64,000 bases of DNA from Nephrocerus scutellatus (taxonomy: Eukaryota; Arthropoda; Insecta; Diptera; Pipunculidae): positions 42,148,010-42,212,009 of the forward strand of contig OX352763.1 of assembly GCA_947095585.1 (NCBI GenBank), read 5' to 3'. Position numbers and translations under genes: made by a program. The notes under the pieces are model-generated. The model worked only from the letters and a program-made list of their open reading frames with translations. It was not told the DNA's origin and did not search any database. How positions within the stretch are numbered: position 1 is the first letter of the stretch; every line of letters begins with the position of its first letter. Of this stretch, positions 1-12,799 are shown piece after piece.

Positions 1-1319
1 AACCAGTTATTTTCATTAATAAAGATGTCAACGTAATGCACTGTTAAGGAGTAAGGTGTAATAAGAAGGGGTAAGGAGGAGCAAAGAGGATTAAGGTGCT
101 AAAGGTGGACTTAGAAGGGGTATGGAGGAAAAAAGGGGATTAAGGGGGATTAAGGAGGAGTGAGTTGGAGTAAGTATTAGTAGAGAGGTTTAAGGCGAAG
201 TTAGGATGAGTATTCGAGTAAGCTCGTTATTCAACTAATTAAAACGAATTTCTGTCAGTAAGAAGGTCACGTTACTCAAAACAAGTTCAATTCTAATTAT
301 GTACCGTTTAAAAAATTATGTTATTTATTTATTTAGACTAAGATATAAGCAGACTTAAATTATTTTCAGAAATTATATTAGAAATTGATTATCTGAATAA
401 ATCATTTATCAGTATCTTAAACGCTAATTTTGACATGGAAAAATCAATAAAATGGCAAATGTAGTTGAAAGCAACAGAACATTTAACAATGGGATCATTC
501 AAAAAAAGGTCCCGTTGCAAGGGGTTATGTAAAAAAGGTCCATAGAGCGCAAAGACCTTTCATGGCCTTAATGGTGCGTTATTATGCATTGTCGCCTGCG
601 TCAGTATTTTAATTTTTTAACTTTGATTTCCAATTTTGTATAAAAAACTAAAACAAACAGAAAAAATGTATTTTTTGAACACCGAACACTGAAAGTGTAA
701 AGCCAGCATTATCTTTACTTCGCGCAGCTCATAATTTTTCTTACAGTCAAGAATCTTCCTGTATGTAAGTTGTCTTTGAGATACTTTTCTTTCAATGTTG
801 CGGATCGATATGTTTTATGATGAGAATTCCCGATTTTATACTAATCTTCGGAGCAATCTTGGGCTTGGTCAACGATTCTTCCCAAAATACGGCTAACATT
901 TTTAACAAATATTTAACATCTCATTTGTGCTGTTGAGTGCTCAATTTATGTTGTACGCACTACCTCGCACTATATAAGCGCCGTGTCAAGTGTGAGAGAA
1001 ACACAAACAGTAAAGGAATTGTCTGCTATTGACGAGAACATCTACTGTAAATTAAAAATCAAAAATTTCTATGTAGAAATCGAAGTGCTAAATATAATTT
1101 ATAGCCGCTGCTTCAGAAAGTAATATTTGATTAGCACGAAAGGGTAACAAAGAGTCATTATTCTTGCTGCCTATTGATTTTTCCTAAATTGCTGCCGGTC
1201 ATAAAAGTTTACCAGGTCATTGAGTTCTTGTGTTTCTTTCAAAGCAAACTAGGCAAAGTCAATGATTTGTACAAAAATTCGGTGTTGCCTCTTTTTGTCA
1301 GTCAAAAGACCACCAGTAT
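1..1319. other. AT-rich stretch, no gene seen
   Basis: No convincing coding region. The first 230 bases are purine-rich (many aagg/gagg runs). A TATA-like octamer (tatataag, 971-978) is followed by a short GC-richer stretch, which could be a promoter of a decayed transposon, but no coding exon can be tied to it. Confidence 0.4.
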
Positions 1320-2340
1320 TGGAAAAAAATGGAGGTGTGGCCACAAAACGACTTTCTTTTACGGACGGGACCGGAATCTTCACTAAATTATTATATATAT
1401 ATAATTATATTAATTTTTTTTTTTTCAAAATTTTTAATTTTTTTTTTATTTTTTTTTATTTTTTTAAATTTCTTTTGCTCTTAACAGATTTCTCATAAGT
1501 GCTATACTTTTTTAGATACTTGCAAAAAAACGAAAAACTGTCGAAGCAAGCTGTCACTTCCGGTTGACCGATTTCCGCCAAAATCAACTGGGACCTCCAA
1601 ATTTATATAAAAAGCTTAAATATGAACTTTCATTCCAATCAATTCAGCCGTCTGGGCTGTAGAAAGGACACGAACTTTTTTCCACTTTTTAAATTCTCTA
1701 TATTAACTTCGCGTGCCCGTGTGTTTGTGGGTGTGTAGATTTGTGTGTCATGGAATCTTGCGATCAATTTTTAACCCCCTTCCCATAGCCCGATTTTATT
1801 GAAATTTTGCACAAATGTATATTTGACAATACTTTCTTTTAAAATTTCAGGCCCCTCGGACCTCGGGGCCCCGACCCATACAAAATTTTAAAAAATTTAC
1901 CAGATTTTCTTAAAATTTTACAAATGTGTATCTCCGATGGAAAACACTTTTTGTAAAAAATTTGGAGACCCCGGGCCCGGGTTCGTGGGGCCCCATAACT
2001 TTTTTTAAAAAAAATTAACCCGATTTTCTTCAAATTTAATACACATGTGTATCTGTGATAGACAACACTTTTTGTAAAAAAAAAACCCGATTTTTTTTAA
2101 AATTTTGTATCTCCGATGGACAAATTTTTTTGAAAAGTTTTTGGAGTGAGGCCCTGAGGTCCGAGGGGTGCCCATATAAATTTTTTAAAAATTAGCTCGA
2201 TTTTCTTCAAATTTTAACACATACCCATCTCTTATTAGAGAATTTACATGAAAAATTTTATTTTTATGGATTGTTTTTTTTCTGACTCAGGAGTTATGGA
2301 AATCTGCAAAAGCCCGAGCTGAAACTATTAATATATTTGT
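1320..2340 (+). repeat. Dispersed repeat with ~145-bp units, locus 1
   Basis: It starts with a segment also found at 13,845 (gtgtgg.cacaa.acgactttc). It then shows the family hallmark ctatattaacttcgcgtgcc and degenerate units of about 145 bp. Each unit carries cacatgtgtatctccgatgg, then an atcgggcccc-like box, then ctcccatacaaa. It ends with tttctgactcaggag, also shared with 14,195. No conserved reading frame runs through the units, so this looks like a non-autonomous repeat. Confidence 0.75.
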
Positions 2341-3595
2341 CGCTTTTAGCATTTATTTCTTTACATTCCTCCCATGAGGCGCCGTTCTTAAGCGCTGACC
2401 CACACTAGCATCCCTATTCCCATATCTATCACATGATGTGATAATCACATATTGGTATTCGATTCGATGGTTAGTCGATTGAAGCAACAATTATTGTTTT
2501 GAGTAATAACTATCACTTGACGCCATATTATCTTAGTCGTATGAAAAGTTAAACATCATTTGAAATAATATTTTCATCACTTTAAATTTAATATTATGTA
2601 TATAAATTTTCTTTAGAAAAAATATTACAAATATCAAATAATTTGAATTACCGGTGGGTTTAATGGATAAAAATTCTGAGCTAGCAAAAGGTTTTTTTAC
2701 ATAGGTAGTTCTAAGATATGAGTAAGATTGACCTCAAAAACACTTGCAACCCAAACTAAATATTCGGGATAAAATAAGTTAATAACTATCACCCGATTTA
2801 GTGAAAATGTAATGAAAAAGATCAATAAAACTTCTGTGAGGCTTTACACCTGTCCTAGCCCTAAAATAATAACCGCTAATTAAAGAATGCGACAAAATGA
2901 TTTCTAAAAAAAACCTAACACCATGTACTATAATATAACTTATTCTACATCTTCCACAAAAATATCATTCATTGTAACTCCTCCCGTGAAAGAACGCAAA
3001 TTGTGTGGTGAATTTTGATAAAACCACTTTAGTCGGCATTGCGGTTTTACTTCCTTCCTTTACAATACAAATGATAAAAATGAAATGATAATACACAAAC
3101 ACGATCATTCTTGGAAAAGGAAACATCTTACGTAGGAAGAAAAAAAAAACAATTTTATCAAAAATGAAACTCTGGTTGTAAATTTACTTCACCGTTCTTC
3201 TCGCATGCCAAGGAAAGAACAAGAAGAGAAAAACTTTCTTTTTAATTAGAGATTATTTGACGGAAATAAATAATAAAGGTGTTTGGATGGATAAAAGAGT
3301 CCACATCTCGACTTTACCTCGCACGCTTATGAAGAAGAAAAAGACCGGTCAAGCCATCAAAACTAAAAATTATATTTCTTTCAAAACTTACAGCAGTAAA
3401 TTGCATTAAAACTCTATCTTTAAAACAAAAACAGTTATAGATATACTTTGTATAAGCAAATTACGTAAAATTAAATACTATAACAGAATAAATTATATTA
3501 TAGTGACATTTATACAAACAATTTCTTTTAAATAAATAAATCGAAAAGGAGCTATTCCTTCATTAGGGTTTTAACCAACATATCCATTTAATATT
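2341..3595. other. AT-rich stretch without recognised features
   Basis: Mostly A/T-rich unique-looking sequence. I see no coding potential, splice-bounded exon or clear repeat. Confidence 0.4.
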
Positions 3596-4143
3596 TTTTT
3601 GTTTTTATGCAAATACATTAAATGAAAATTTCTGGATAAAATCAAATTTTTGGAATATTTTTCAAACATTGTACACATGTGTATCTCCGATAGTATATAT
3701 TTATAGCAAAACCTTCTCTATAGAAAGCCCAACTGTTTCGCTGATACCAAAACCTTCTTGTTTCGGCTGATACACAGAACATGCTAAAAAAATCCTAAAT
3801 GTGACGCGTTTGGAATTGTTCAGTGCATTAGTATGCATACAGTTGGGCTTTCTAAAGAGAAGGTTTTGATATATAGGTAGTCTATTACAATTTGGAAGGC
3901 GCCAGGGTCGAGGGGCTCCCATATACAAGGTGGGGCAAAAGGAATGTCATAAATCTGCCATAATTTTTTCAAACGGCGTCAAATGTCATTGTGCTTTGAC
4001 ATTTATGTTGTAGGCAGAAAGAGAATTACTTGACAACAAGCAAAGGAGCGATAAAGACCTGTAGAACGCGGAATTATTGCTACTACTTAACCTTATAGCA
4101 TATAACCAAAACTTACTTCACAACACTGTGTAAAATGAAATAC
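3596..4143 (+). repeat. Segment duplicated at 4428-4806
   Basis: Contains a partial ~145-bp-family unit (tgtgtatctccgatag) and then about 215 bp starting acaaggtggggcaaaaggaa. The same arrangement recurs at 4,428-4,806 with few differences in its second half. The present copy has about 160 extra bases in the middle (around 3,700-3,880), which contain a short inverted repeat around gaaagcccaactg. Confidence 0.8.
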
Positions 4144-4427
4144 TAATAACCATATTATGGTGTGAATATGGCCTACATACGTTAAGTGTTTTAGGAGTAA
4201 TTATCTTATATATATCCAAAATCATTTTATATACAGTGTGTTCGGGTTTAGGATGCTAATCCGTTAAGGGGTGACTTGGTTCATTCTAAGAAAGAAAATT
4301 TCAATTTTTGATATCTTTTGAGATGCAGTGTGTTTTATAAATGTTGTTCAGGAAAAAAATACACACAAATATTAAACTGAAACTTCGAAAATATTTATCG
4401 GAGAGCAACCAATTTTATTTTATAATT

Positions 4428-4806
4428 TTTTGTTTTTATGCAAACACATTAAAGGAACATTTCTGGAGAAAATCAAATTTTTGAAATATTAATCAAACAT
4501 TGCACACATGTGTATCTCCGATAGTGTATATATAGTATATTACAATTTGGAAGTAGCTAGGGTCGAGGGGCTCCCATATACAAGGTGGGGCAAAAGGAAT
4601 GTCATAAATCTGCCATAATTTTTTCAAACGGCGTCAAATGTCATTGTGCTTTGACATTTATGTTGTAGGCAGAAAGAGAATTACTTGACAACAAGCAAAG
4701 GAGCGATAAAGACCTGTAGAACGCGGAATTATTGCTACTACTTAACCTTATAGCATATAACCAAAACTTACTTCACAACAGTGTGTAAAATGAAATATTA
4801 CTAATA
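4428..4806 (+). repeat. Repeat inserted inside the DD41D element
   Basis: Near-duplicate of parts of 3,596-4,143. It interrupts the mariner-type element between its lower TIR and the transposase C-terminus, so it arrived after that element. It includes one unit of the high-copy ~145-bp family at 4,490-4,590. Confidence 0.75.
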
Positions 4807-4859
4807 CTATGTAGAATGTAGTTATAAAAGATACTCAAAATGTTCTCCTCAGGCTTATT

Positions 4860-5608
4860 TCAATTCTCGGTAATTCTTCCCTTATCTGTTGAGCTGCTAT
4901 TCGTACTATAAGTTCTTCTTTTGTATGCATTTCTTTGAAGTATTACCAGCGATTTCATCGTTCCCCATACATAAAAATCTATTACTGTTAGATCTGGGAA
5001 TCTTGCCGGCCAATGAATTTGACCATTTCTTCCAATCCAATTATTTGGATGATTTTCATTTAACCAATTCTTAAAATTTATACCGTAGTGACTAGGTGCA
5101 CCATCATGTTGGTATGTGTGCAAGAATCTACTTAAAAATTGTAAATAACGTTCACTATTTAATGTCGAAGGTAATATGAAAGGTTCAATTAAATTATCGC
5201 CAATACGTTTACACTGAAGCGGTGCTGAAATTATGTTTATTTTGTGGAATAGGGATTTTTAGCAGCCCTCGTGTGTAGATTGTGAAAGTTTGTAATGCAA
5301 TCTCTTGTGAATTGAGATTCATCCGTCCATAGAATACGTTTCACAAAACTATCATTGTCAAAATTCCTTTCAATCAACCAATTACAAAATTCAAATCTTT
5401 TATGGTGGTCTATTTGTATAAGTTCTTGAACGGGTGTAGTATGGTATGGATGAAGACGGTCCCTGTGCAATACTTGATGAATTCGGTAGCAAGAGACCTT
5501 CAATTGTAAAGCGAGCCTCCTTATGCTAATAGATGGATTTTCTGTTACATTACTAATTATTTCTTGATCGACAACCAAATGATTTCTTGAGACTGAATGT
5601 GGCTCCAC
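4860..5608 (-). pseudogene. Broken DD41D mariner-type transposase
   Basis: Two minus-strand fragments. 5,237-5,608 encodes the second helix-turn-helix and the start of the catalytic core, with the first catalytic Asp in an LWTDESQF motif. 4,860-5,123 encodes the end of the core, with HDGAPSHYG (second Asp) and FPDLTVIDFYVWG (third Asp). Both keep three acidic positions, but the middle of the core between them is missing or shifted and no continuous frame exists. Dead copy. The family is clear from the motifs; the subgroup rests on my residue count. Confidence 0.85.
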
Positions 5609-5829
5609 CCGCGTATTTGATTTTGTTACGATATCTCGCAGGTTTCTATGAATATTTGTAAATACTCTTGCGTCAGGAATGCGACGCTTTGGGAATCTGC
5701 GTTGATGATTTTTTTCTCAGAATGAACCACTAACCTTAACGGATTTGCATCCCAAACCCAAACATCCTGTATATAGATAATAAGGTTACCCCTCTTCCTC
5801 TTAATGACTTTGGAACCAATCAATACAGA

Positions 5830-8800
5830 ATTATTGACGTTAATCCATTTTTTGATTAAAATGAAAATATGACCTCAAAACGTTAAATTTTGTGCATTAT
5901 TTCAAGTACGCATGCGTGTTGAGCAAGTGCATGTGTTTGCGAGTGTGTGAGTGTGCACCAAACTTCCGTTACATTCTAAATGCGTGCAATATTGGCTGCT
6001 ACCTACCCTGCCTGTCACCACACAGCAACAGCACAAAATAAAAACATCATCAACACAAGGGAACATTCCTCAAGTCATTGGATGTGAATGGAAATGGATG
6101 TATCGTCCTTTTCCTTTTCTCTTTTATTCAACTCGGATCCTTCGTTTCATCATTTCTTATCGCTCTTTCATTCTTTAATATGCAATTAAATTATACGCTT
6201 GCTCGTTGTTGTTGGCTGCTGTTTCTGTTCACAACGGAACAATTTCAAAAATTACCGAAGCGTTAACACAGGAAAAGGTCGAAGACGACAGCAGAAAAAA
6301 ACCACCGATTATGAATACACGTCAAGAAAAAGGAACAATAGATAGGGACTGACAGGGAAAGAAAGAGAGAGAAAGAAGGAAACATAGGTAGAATAAACTG
6401 ATGCCGAGGAAAACATGTTCCTCGTTCTCATTAATGTCGGCCGGTCGGTCGAACGGTTGGATGGCGGATCTACCTAGCGATAACGACATATATCGTAATA
6501 TGATCTTTTTTCTTCTCTAGTTGTTGTTGTTTTTTTTTGGTTCTTGGTGATTGAAACACAGGGTTGTTGTCGGGCTCGGGGTTGTTTGCTACACGCTTCA
6601 GGCACTCTCTCACTTACTGTACTAGGAGGCCCTGCCATCAGCAGCGACGACGACAATGGCAAGCAAGGACAATATGGGTTCCAAAAAACTCAACCGTCGT
6701 CGTCGTCGAAAGATACAGTGCAGCTGTTGTTTTTTCGGAAAACCATGTGAACCATTGGCGAACGGAAAGGAAAAATACATTTTGGAACATAAGGACGAGC
6801 AGCACGGCACCAACCCCCGACGACAATACGGCATACCGCTCCCACAAAACACTTCAAAATGTAATATTATTATTACTCTGGGTGCAGTGCACTACATGGA
6901 ATCGAGTGACGGATACACAATACCGAGCATCTGTGTAAAGGAGATACACGATAGACTGAAGACCTGTTGTTGGTGGTTTGGTGGCTTTTTTGAGTGTATT
7001 TTTTATTCCTTTTTTGAATTTTGAAGTCTTCGTCGTCCCACAACTTATGTGAAAATCATCCGAACTGAAAATATCATCATTATATGCGCCTTGTGCATTG
7101 AGAGAGGCAATAACAAAAACAACAACAACAAAGGTCGCTTACTTGCAATATTGACATAATAAATCCGGTACCCTCCAGTATCCAGCCAACCCACCACCCC
7201 ACGATCACCGACCGACTATCGATTCATACTACATCGCGTCCTTCTTCTGAAATCGACCGACTGGTGAACTCTCATCAGCGCGGAGCACAAAGTACATTAA
7301 CAGCTAATCGCGATGTTGTACACGATGTTCATTCAACACGGCTACTGTGCGAGAACTCGACGCGCACAACTACACTACTCCAGTAATCATTCTGCTAGGT
7401 ACGTTGGAATGTAGACGAGCGGGGAAGGTGCAAGTGCAAGGCGGCTCCCATCTATACCTTGGCGATCGATCGATCTTGTGCGCAACGTAACTCTACCACC
7501 ACCGCCGGTGTGCCCAACCAATTATGAGCGTTTACTTTAATTTAATGAGTTAGCTGGGCATGCGCAACGGCAACAACATTACCGATATCTACAAACTATG
7601 AAACAACGATATCATGATCTTTTGTCAGTACAATAACGACGAGTACTAGACGCGGCGACTCTAGACCGAAAGACTGCGCTTCTCTCGCTTGGCCTATAGC
7701 CAACTGACGTCAAACGAACGAACGAACGATTTCTATGGGTTAAATTGGGTTTTGGGTGTAGTAAGTACTTAAGTAGATAGAGATATTGAGCAGAAATACC
7801 TTTCTTCTCATAAACGAGGAGAGATTGTAGCAGGGCGCACCTCCCATCTCGCACCTCCCACCACCCATCAACAAAACCGATCGTATTTTTTATTATCGTC
7901 GTCTCATCATCGCAGCAAACATAGGCAGAGACCAACCGGCCAGTCATTGCGAATTCGTGCAATGCCTTTAGGAGACACAATAGATTTCAAATTGCTGATA
8001 TCTTGAATGGTGGTTTTGGTGCTTTAGAAAAAGGATCATATCAGCATTGATCAAGTCGATGCATTGACAAGAAGGAAAAGTTGTTGGGGGAGGGGGGGGG
8101 GGAGTCAAATGGAGATACTCACTCACTGGACCTTTATATTTAATGTGGGAAACAGCAGCAGTCGCCCGCCGCTAGAAGCGCTATTAGGTATTGTGCGCAG
8201 CGCGCGCATGCTCATTGCCTCATTGTATGCTCTCTATCTTGTGTCTTCGTCGTCGCGTTGTCGCCAAGGACTGGATTGGTTACTACCAAGTACCATCCAA
8301 CAAATGTCGCCACCGCCCGCCCGAGATGAGATCGTCGTCGACGATCGAGCATATTAAGGTAATCTCGCGACCTAATAAATACAGAAGCCAACGATGGTCG
8401 TCGTCGTCGTCGTCGTGAACTCACATCGTGTAGGTTGTATACCTAAGCACACGGATGAAGCCAAGCCATTCGTACCTCCTCCTCATCTCGCCAGTTATTC
8501 TACTCGTTGAGTAAATTTTTAATTAATTGAATGCAATCGAAGGAAGAAAGGAAGGAAGGACTGGCGAATAAAACATTGGGAGGCACTTTGGAACTTTGCC
8601 ACTCCTCGTATTTCTACGTCCCTTGCCATCTTCATCTTATTTGCAAAGTGTGCAGGACAAAAGTAGAACAAACATTTTTCGCGTTTGTTATCTTCGAAAT
8701 GATTTTTTTTTTGTTGGTTGAGCGCGCTTCAATTGTGACAACATTTGCTGTTATTTGGCTGCGAATTAATGTTTCGCTTCTGCTTCTCCCGGATATTCAT

Positions 8801-9570
8801 AATAAAAAGCAAAAAAATTTAAATAGACTACACAACCAGTGGACTGCAAACTACGAACAATGCCCAGGCAGGACAGAGTAATAGACCATGGAGACAATTG
8901 CAACAAAATGCGATCCATGTTTTACGATAACTACTGAAATTCACGATCGCTTTTGAGAAGTAGAAAATGGCAATGCCTGTCGCTGGAAAGAGAAGAGCCT
9001 TCCTTCCACAGCCAGTGGAAGATCGGTCAAAACCTCCTGCTACTCCTATTCTAATTGGCTCTTATCGCATTACTGTTTCAATAGTTCAACGCAAATATTT
9101 GCCCTCTGCGCCTGTTTGTGTGTGTGTGTGTGGGTTTGTGTGTACGCTGAGGACCAATTACAATTAAAAATTAAATGAGACTGCAAATAGGCCGAACATG
9201 CCAAACTACAACAACACAGCAAACGATACAATCGATTTCTTTGTACAAAATCTTATCGCAGATCAGTCCTACAAGTCTTTTTCTCAAAGCTTCTCAAATT
9301 ACGTTTGCCACAAGTACGTGTGTTCACATTAAACGGCGGAAAAGGAGAGGCTGTTTGGATTGCAGTTAAAACGACCCGACCCCAAAACTGATAAGACGAC
9401 GACGCTCTGTTTAGTCAATGATTAGACGACAATGATGACTCCTCTTTACGTGAAGATCATCACTATACTTGGACTGTTCTCAGAAAAGGAATGTTTGCCG
9501 CAAACAATATCAGTCAACCAGATACCAGGTTCTGGGTTGATATTCCGTAGTGTGATGAATAACGAAATTC
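5830..9570. other. Low-repeat block; candidate non-coding regulatory DNA
   Basis: About 3.7 kb with higher GC and CpG content and more complex sequence than its surroundings. It holds many short simple runs: (gtc)n at 8,400 and 6,690, caacaacaa at 7,110, gt runs at 9,117. Open frames of 60-124 codons here are composed of repeat-driven Arg, Ser or Thr runs and lack domains or paired splice sites, so I do not call genes. If the signal-peptide exon at 19,646 is real, this block lies in its first intron, where insect developmental genes often keep enhancers. That role is inference. Confidence 0.35.
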
Positions 9571-9611
9571 CATCGGTCGTTTTCATGTTATTCGTAATTT
9601 GTAGATCACAT

Positions 9612-10605
9612 TCGAGGCGCATCTGGCCATTGGGATTATTGTATGTAGGTATGCCGCGAGGTTAAAAGCCCAAATGTAAATAACAATTTATCGAACAATT
9701 GCGGCTTAAATGACTCAACTTGTTATCTTGTTGATTTACCTAAACATTGAGACGGTTAGTCGGCTGATTCGGTGTTGGTGTGACGCTCGTCATTGCGATT
9801 CAGGAAGTCGTCAATGAGTTGACAAATATTGACACTTTCCGAACGCTTAACTATTTTGCAATTTTTCTTCTGGAAATGAAATGCTTTTGTGCATTTCACG
9901 ATTGCTGGTTTAGAGTACAGCCAAAACGATCAGTTTTTAAAACTGCTAATGACTTTACAGAAGTTTTTCTTGTCTAAAGACCTTTAGATCTTTGTACGCG
10001 GAGACTTTTTGACTTAATTTTACAATACGGATTGGTACCGGATCGAAGCATCCGACGGATAATCAAAAATGAACTTCAAACGAACCTCTTCTAGGTTAAA
10101 AAATTCGCTTGATCAACTTGAAAAATGCAAATTGCTAAAACGTCTGCCCAAACGTAACGATCTCGTCGACTTGGTGTTTTCTGATGAAATTTTTTTACAG
10201 TTCAACAGTAGAAAAACAACAAATAAAATGATTGTGTGTGGTTAAACCGCAAGACAAGAGGCAACGACAATTTGGACAAGCGAGCTGCTCTTTGCAAACA
10301 AGCGCCGGCTTCTGTGATGGTTTGGGCAGCTGTAACTGCAAATGGTCGTTCTCCGCTAGTCTTTATCGATATCGTTCGCTGCTAGTCTTTATCGATCAGG
10401 GCGCCAAGATGAATCAAGAAATGTATCGTGAAAGAGCATTAAATGATGCCTCGCTACCTTGTGCATACAAAAAAATCGAAAACAACTGCTGGACATTCTA
10501 ACAGGACACAGTACCATCACATAAAGCTCGTTTGCCACAACAATTTTCACAAAGTCGCCTTCTAAATTTCATTTCTTCGCCACAATGGCTCACCAGAGTT
10601 GAATC
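9612..10605 (+). pseudogene. maT-like (DD37D) transposase remnant, unit 1
   Basis: From about 10,040 to 10,590 the plus strand encodes, with stops and shifts, pieces of a mariner-type transposase. Visible are the helix after the HTH, a degenerate VFSDE-like site near 10,180, VMVWAAVTANGRSPLVFID, a REER/RERAL segment, and QDTVPSHKARLPQQF with the second catalytic Asp. The same order and wording occur in the better preserved element at 35,757-37,014. The 5' part (9,612-9,900) is non-coding and is repeated at 10,606. Confidence 0.75.
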
Positions 10606-11170
10606 CAATTCGAGGCGCATCTGGCCATTGGGATTATTGTACGTAGGTTAAAAGCCCAAATGTAAATAACAATTTATTGAACAATTGCGGCTTAAATGAC
10701 TCAACTTGTTATCTTGTTGATTTACCTAAACATTGAGACGGTTAGTCGGCTGATTCGGTGTTGGTGTGACGCTCGTCATTGCGATTCGGGAAGTCGTCAA
10801 TGAGTTGACAAATATTGAAACTTTTCGAACCCTTAACTATTTTGCTATTTTTCTTCTGGAAGTGAAATATTTTTGTGAATTTCGCGATTGCTGATTGCTC
10901 TTTGCAAACAAGCGCCGACTTCTGTGATGGTTTGGGCAGCTCTAACTGCAAATTGTCGTTCTCCGCTAGTCTTTATCGATCATAGCGCCAAGATAAATCC
11001 AGAAATGTATCGTGAAAGAGCATTAAATGATGCGTCGCTACATTGTGCATACAAAAAAATCGCAAACAACTGCTGGACATTCCAACAGAACACAGTATCA
11101 TCACATAAAGCTCGTTTGCCACAACAATTTTTACAAAGTCACCTTCCATATTTAATTTCTTCGCCACAAT
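10606..11170 (+). pseudogene. maT-like transposase remnant, unit 2 (tandem duplicate)
   Basis: A second, shorter copy of unit 1 follows directly, starting at the shared wording cgaggcgcatctggccattg. It lacks the stretch equivalent to about 9,905-10,285, joining the 5' flank straight to CKQAPTSVMVWAALTANC. It retains RERALNDASLHCAYKK and the QQNTVSSHKARLPQQF region. There the second catalytic Asp is Asn, so the copy could not encode an active enzyme. Confidence 0.75.
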
Positions 11171-11179
11171 GGCATCCAT

Positions 11180-12250
11180 AATCACCATAGTTGAATCCAA
11201 TGGTCTTCTTCATATGGTCTATTTTAGAGGCTAAGGTGTCGGAAAAAAAGACATAAAAGCATAGGCGCATTAAAGACAGCTCTTCGTAGATAATCGAGCA
11301 TGCTATGCCTTCGTTAAGAGACTCGAAGGTATCATCTGCGCCAAATGTGGCTATATAGAGGAGCAACGAGTTTTACATAAAATTTGAAACGTTTTTAACA
11401 TTTTCTAAACATTTTTTTTAATAATAACATTTATAAATGACGAACTTACATCCTTTTGATTTAGTAACATTTCGATCGCGCACCCCTGTTAAGTCTAGTA
11501 AATTAAACCGGGTTCAACATTTTTTCAAGACTCCTGAGACACGAAACTTTTCACTTGTTGGCATTCTGCGTACCCCATTGCATTTATTAATTTAGCAACC
11601 GCAAATTTTTGGTCAGTGGTTTGGTGGTTTTCTATGAGTAGGGAAGTAAAATATATTCACACGAGATCATCTCGATTTAATTTACCGTCGTCTCTTGATA
11701 GACCCACACAATGCGACTATTGGAGAATGTGACGAATTTCCACTCAAAAAAGCTGAAGTGCCTGGAACAATTCCTAAAGTTCGGCTCAATATCAACAGAA
11801 AACCTAAAAAGCTAACAAGCGCATTACAGAACTATAAAAAACTTTATATCAGAGGTTCCTCTGGAAAAGAAGTTATATTTTTATTGAAAGAATTTTTGAA
11901 TTCGGACTTTAAGCTGAGTTGAGGTGAAAACATCCATACATTACTTTTTCTTTGCCTTTTTAGGGTGTAAATTGCTTGAACGTTTAGAAAATATGTTTTT
12001 TGGGAATCTTAATTTTTTCGTTTTTCTGATAAATAAAACGAATTAAATGAAAAATTATAATATATTAAGATCATAAAGCTCGCCATTTGGATAGTCGTAA
12101 TTCAGTATAAGAACTGAATTATCTTATAAGGATTTTAGTTTTATGAAAAAATCACTTTTAACTTTTTTTCCTAAAACTACCCCTACAAAAAAAAATCTTA
12201 AAAATTCTCAAAATAACGCCATCGCAAGCCGAGCTGTAAACAACTGTTTT
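11180..12250. other. AT-rich stretch without recognised gene
   Basis: A plus-strand frame of 75 codons at 11,695-11,922 has unremarkable composition and no family I recognise. A related-looking lysine-rich frame lies just upstream. This may be a decayed transposon, but nothing identifies it. Confidence 0.3.
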
Positions 12251-12271
12251 TAAACAAGTCCCATTAAAATC

Positions 12272-12525
12272 TGACTGGTAGAGGTCGAGATATACGAGTG
12301 GACAAACTCACAAGCAAACAAACACACGCACACTGAAAAAAATATTCCTTTGCTCTGATAGCTTCGCTCTTCGGGCTCGCAATAAGAACCCACTTTTATT
12401 AATAATATTTCTACACTATAATTGCGAGCCCGAACGTCGAAGCTAATAATCCGAGGACAGGAAAAATTTTTCAGCGTGCGTTTGTCCGTTTGTCCACTCG
12501 TATATCTCGCCTTCTACCAGTAAGG
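12272..12525. repeat. Foldback (hairpin) MITE-like repeat
   Basis: The two halves are imperfect inverted repeats. The left arm has actggtagaggtcgagatat, acgagtggac and cttcgggctcgcaat. The right arm has attgcgagcccgaacg, gtccactcgtatatctcgcc and ttctaccagt. Single arms of the same family occur at 18,210-18,300, 46,612-46,760, 60,845-60,960 and 61,270-61,345. Confidence 0.8.
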
Positions 12526-12799
12526 ATGAAAAAATGAAAACAAAAATTAAAAAAAAAAAATTTAAAAAAAAAAATTAAGCTAATCAGCCTGAATTACAAC
12601 TACAACTATCCATATTGCGAGCTGAGAAGTTCGCTTTACTATCTTATCGGAAGTCTATTTCTTCTTTTCCTTTTAGCTGACCATCGATTATGCTCTTGTT
12701 CCATGGAAGTTCTTACGAATTCCTCCAAACATCACCAAACTGTTTTAAATAAGTTTTCTATATAAGAAAACGGGATTTCTATCAACAGATACAGATACA

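Larger units (their letters stand above)
4234..5769 (-). mobile_element. Tc1/mariner-type element (DD41D-like), TIRs of ~36 bp
   Basis: The ends are imperfect inverted repeats: cagtgtgttcgggtttagga at 4,234 and its complement near 5,734-5,769. TA dinucleotides lie immediately outside both ends, as expected for Tc1/mariner insertion. The transposase lies on the minus strand and is broken. A later repeat (4,428-4,806) has inserted near the transposase 3' end. The spacing between the second and third catalytic Asp positions is 41 residues, the signature I associate with the rosa/visitor (DD41D) group. Confidence 0.85.

Noticed and set aside
1262..1498. Phe-rich open frame in T tracts (also 13,809-14,003)
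   Set aside because: The frame follows poly-T tracts inside a repeat and is not conserved between the two copies.
6474..7024. Overlapping frames with Arg-rich or Cys-rich runs on both strands
   Set aside because: Composition is driven by cgt/gtc repeats, several frames overlap on both strands, and none has a domain or splice context.
8144..8152. tgtgggaaa, a match to the Su(H) consensus
   Set aside because: A nine-base degenerate motif is expected several times by chance in 64 kb; a single site without clustering is not evidence.
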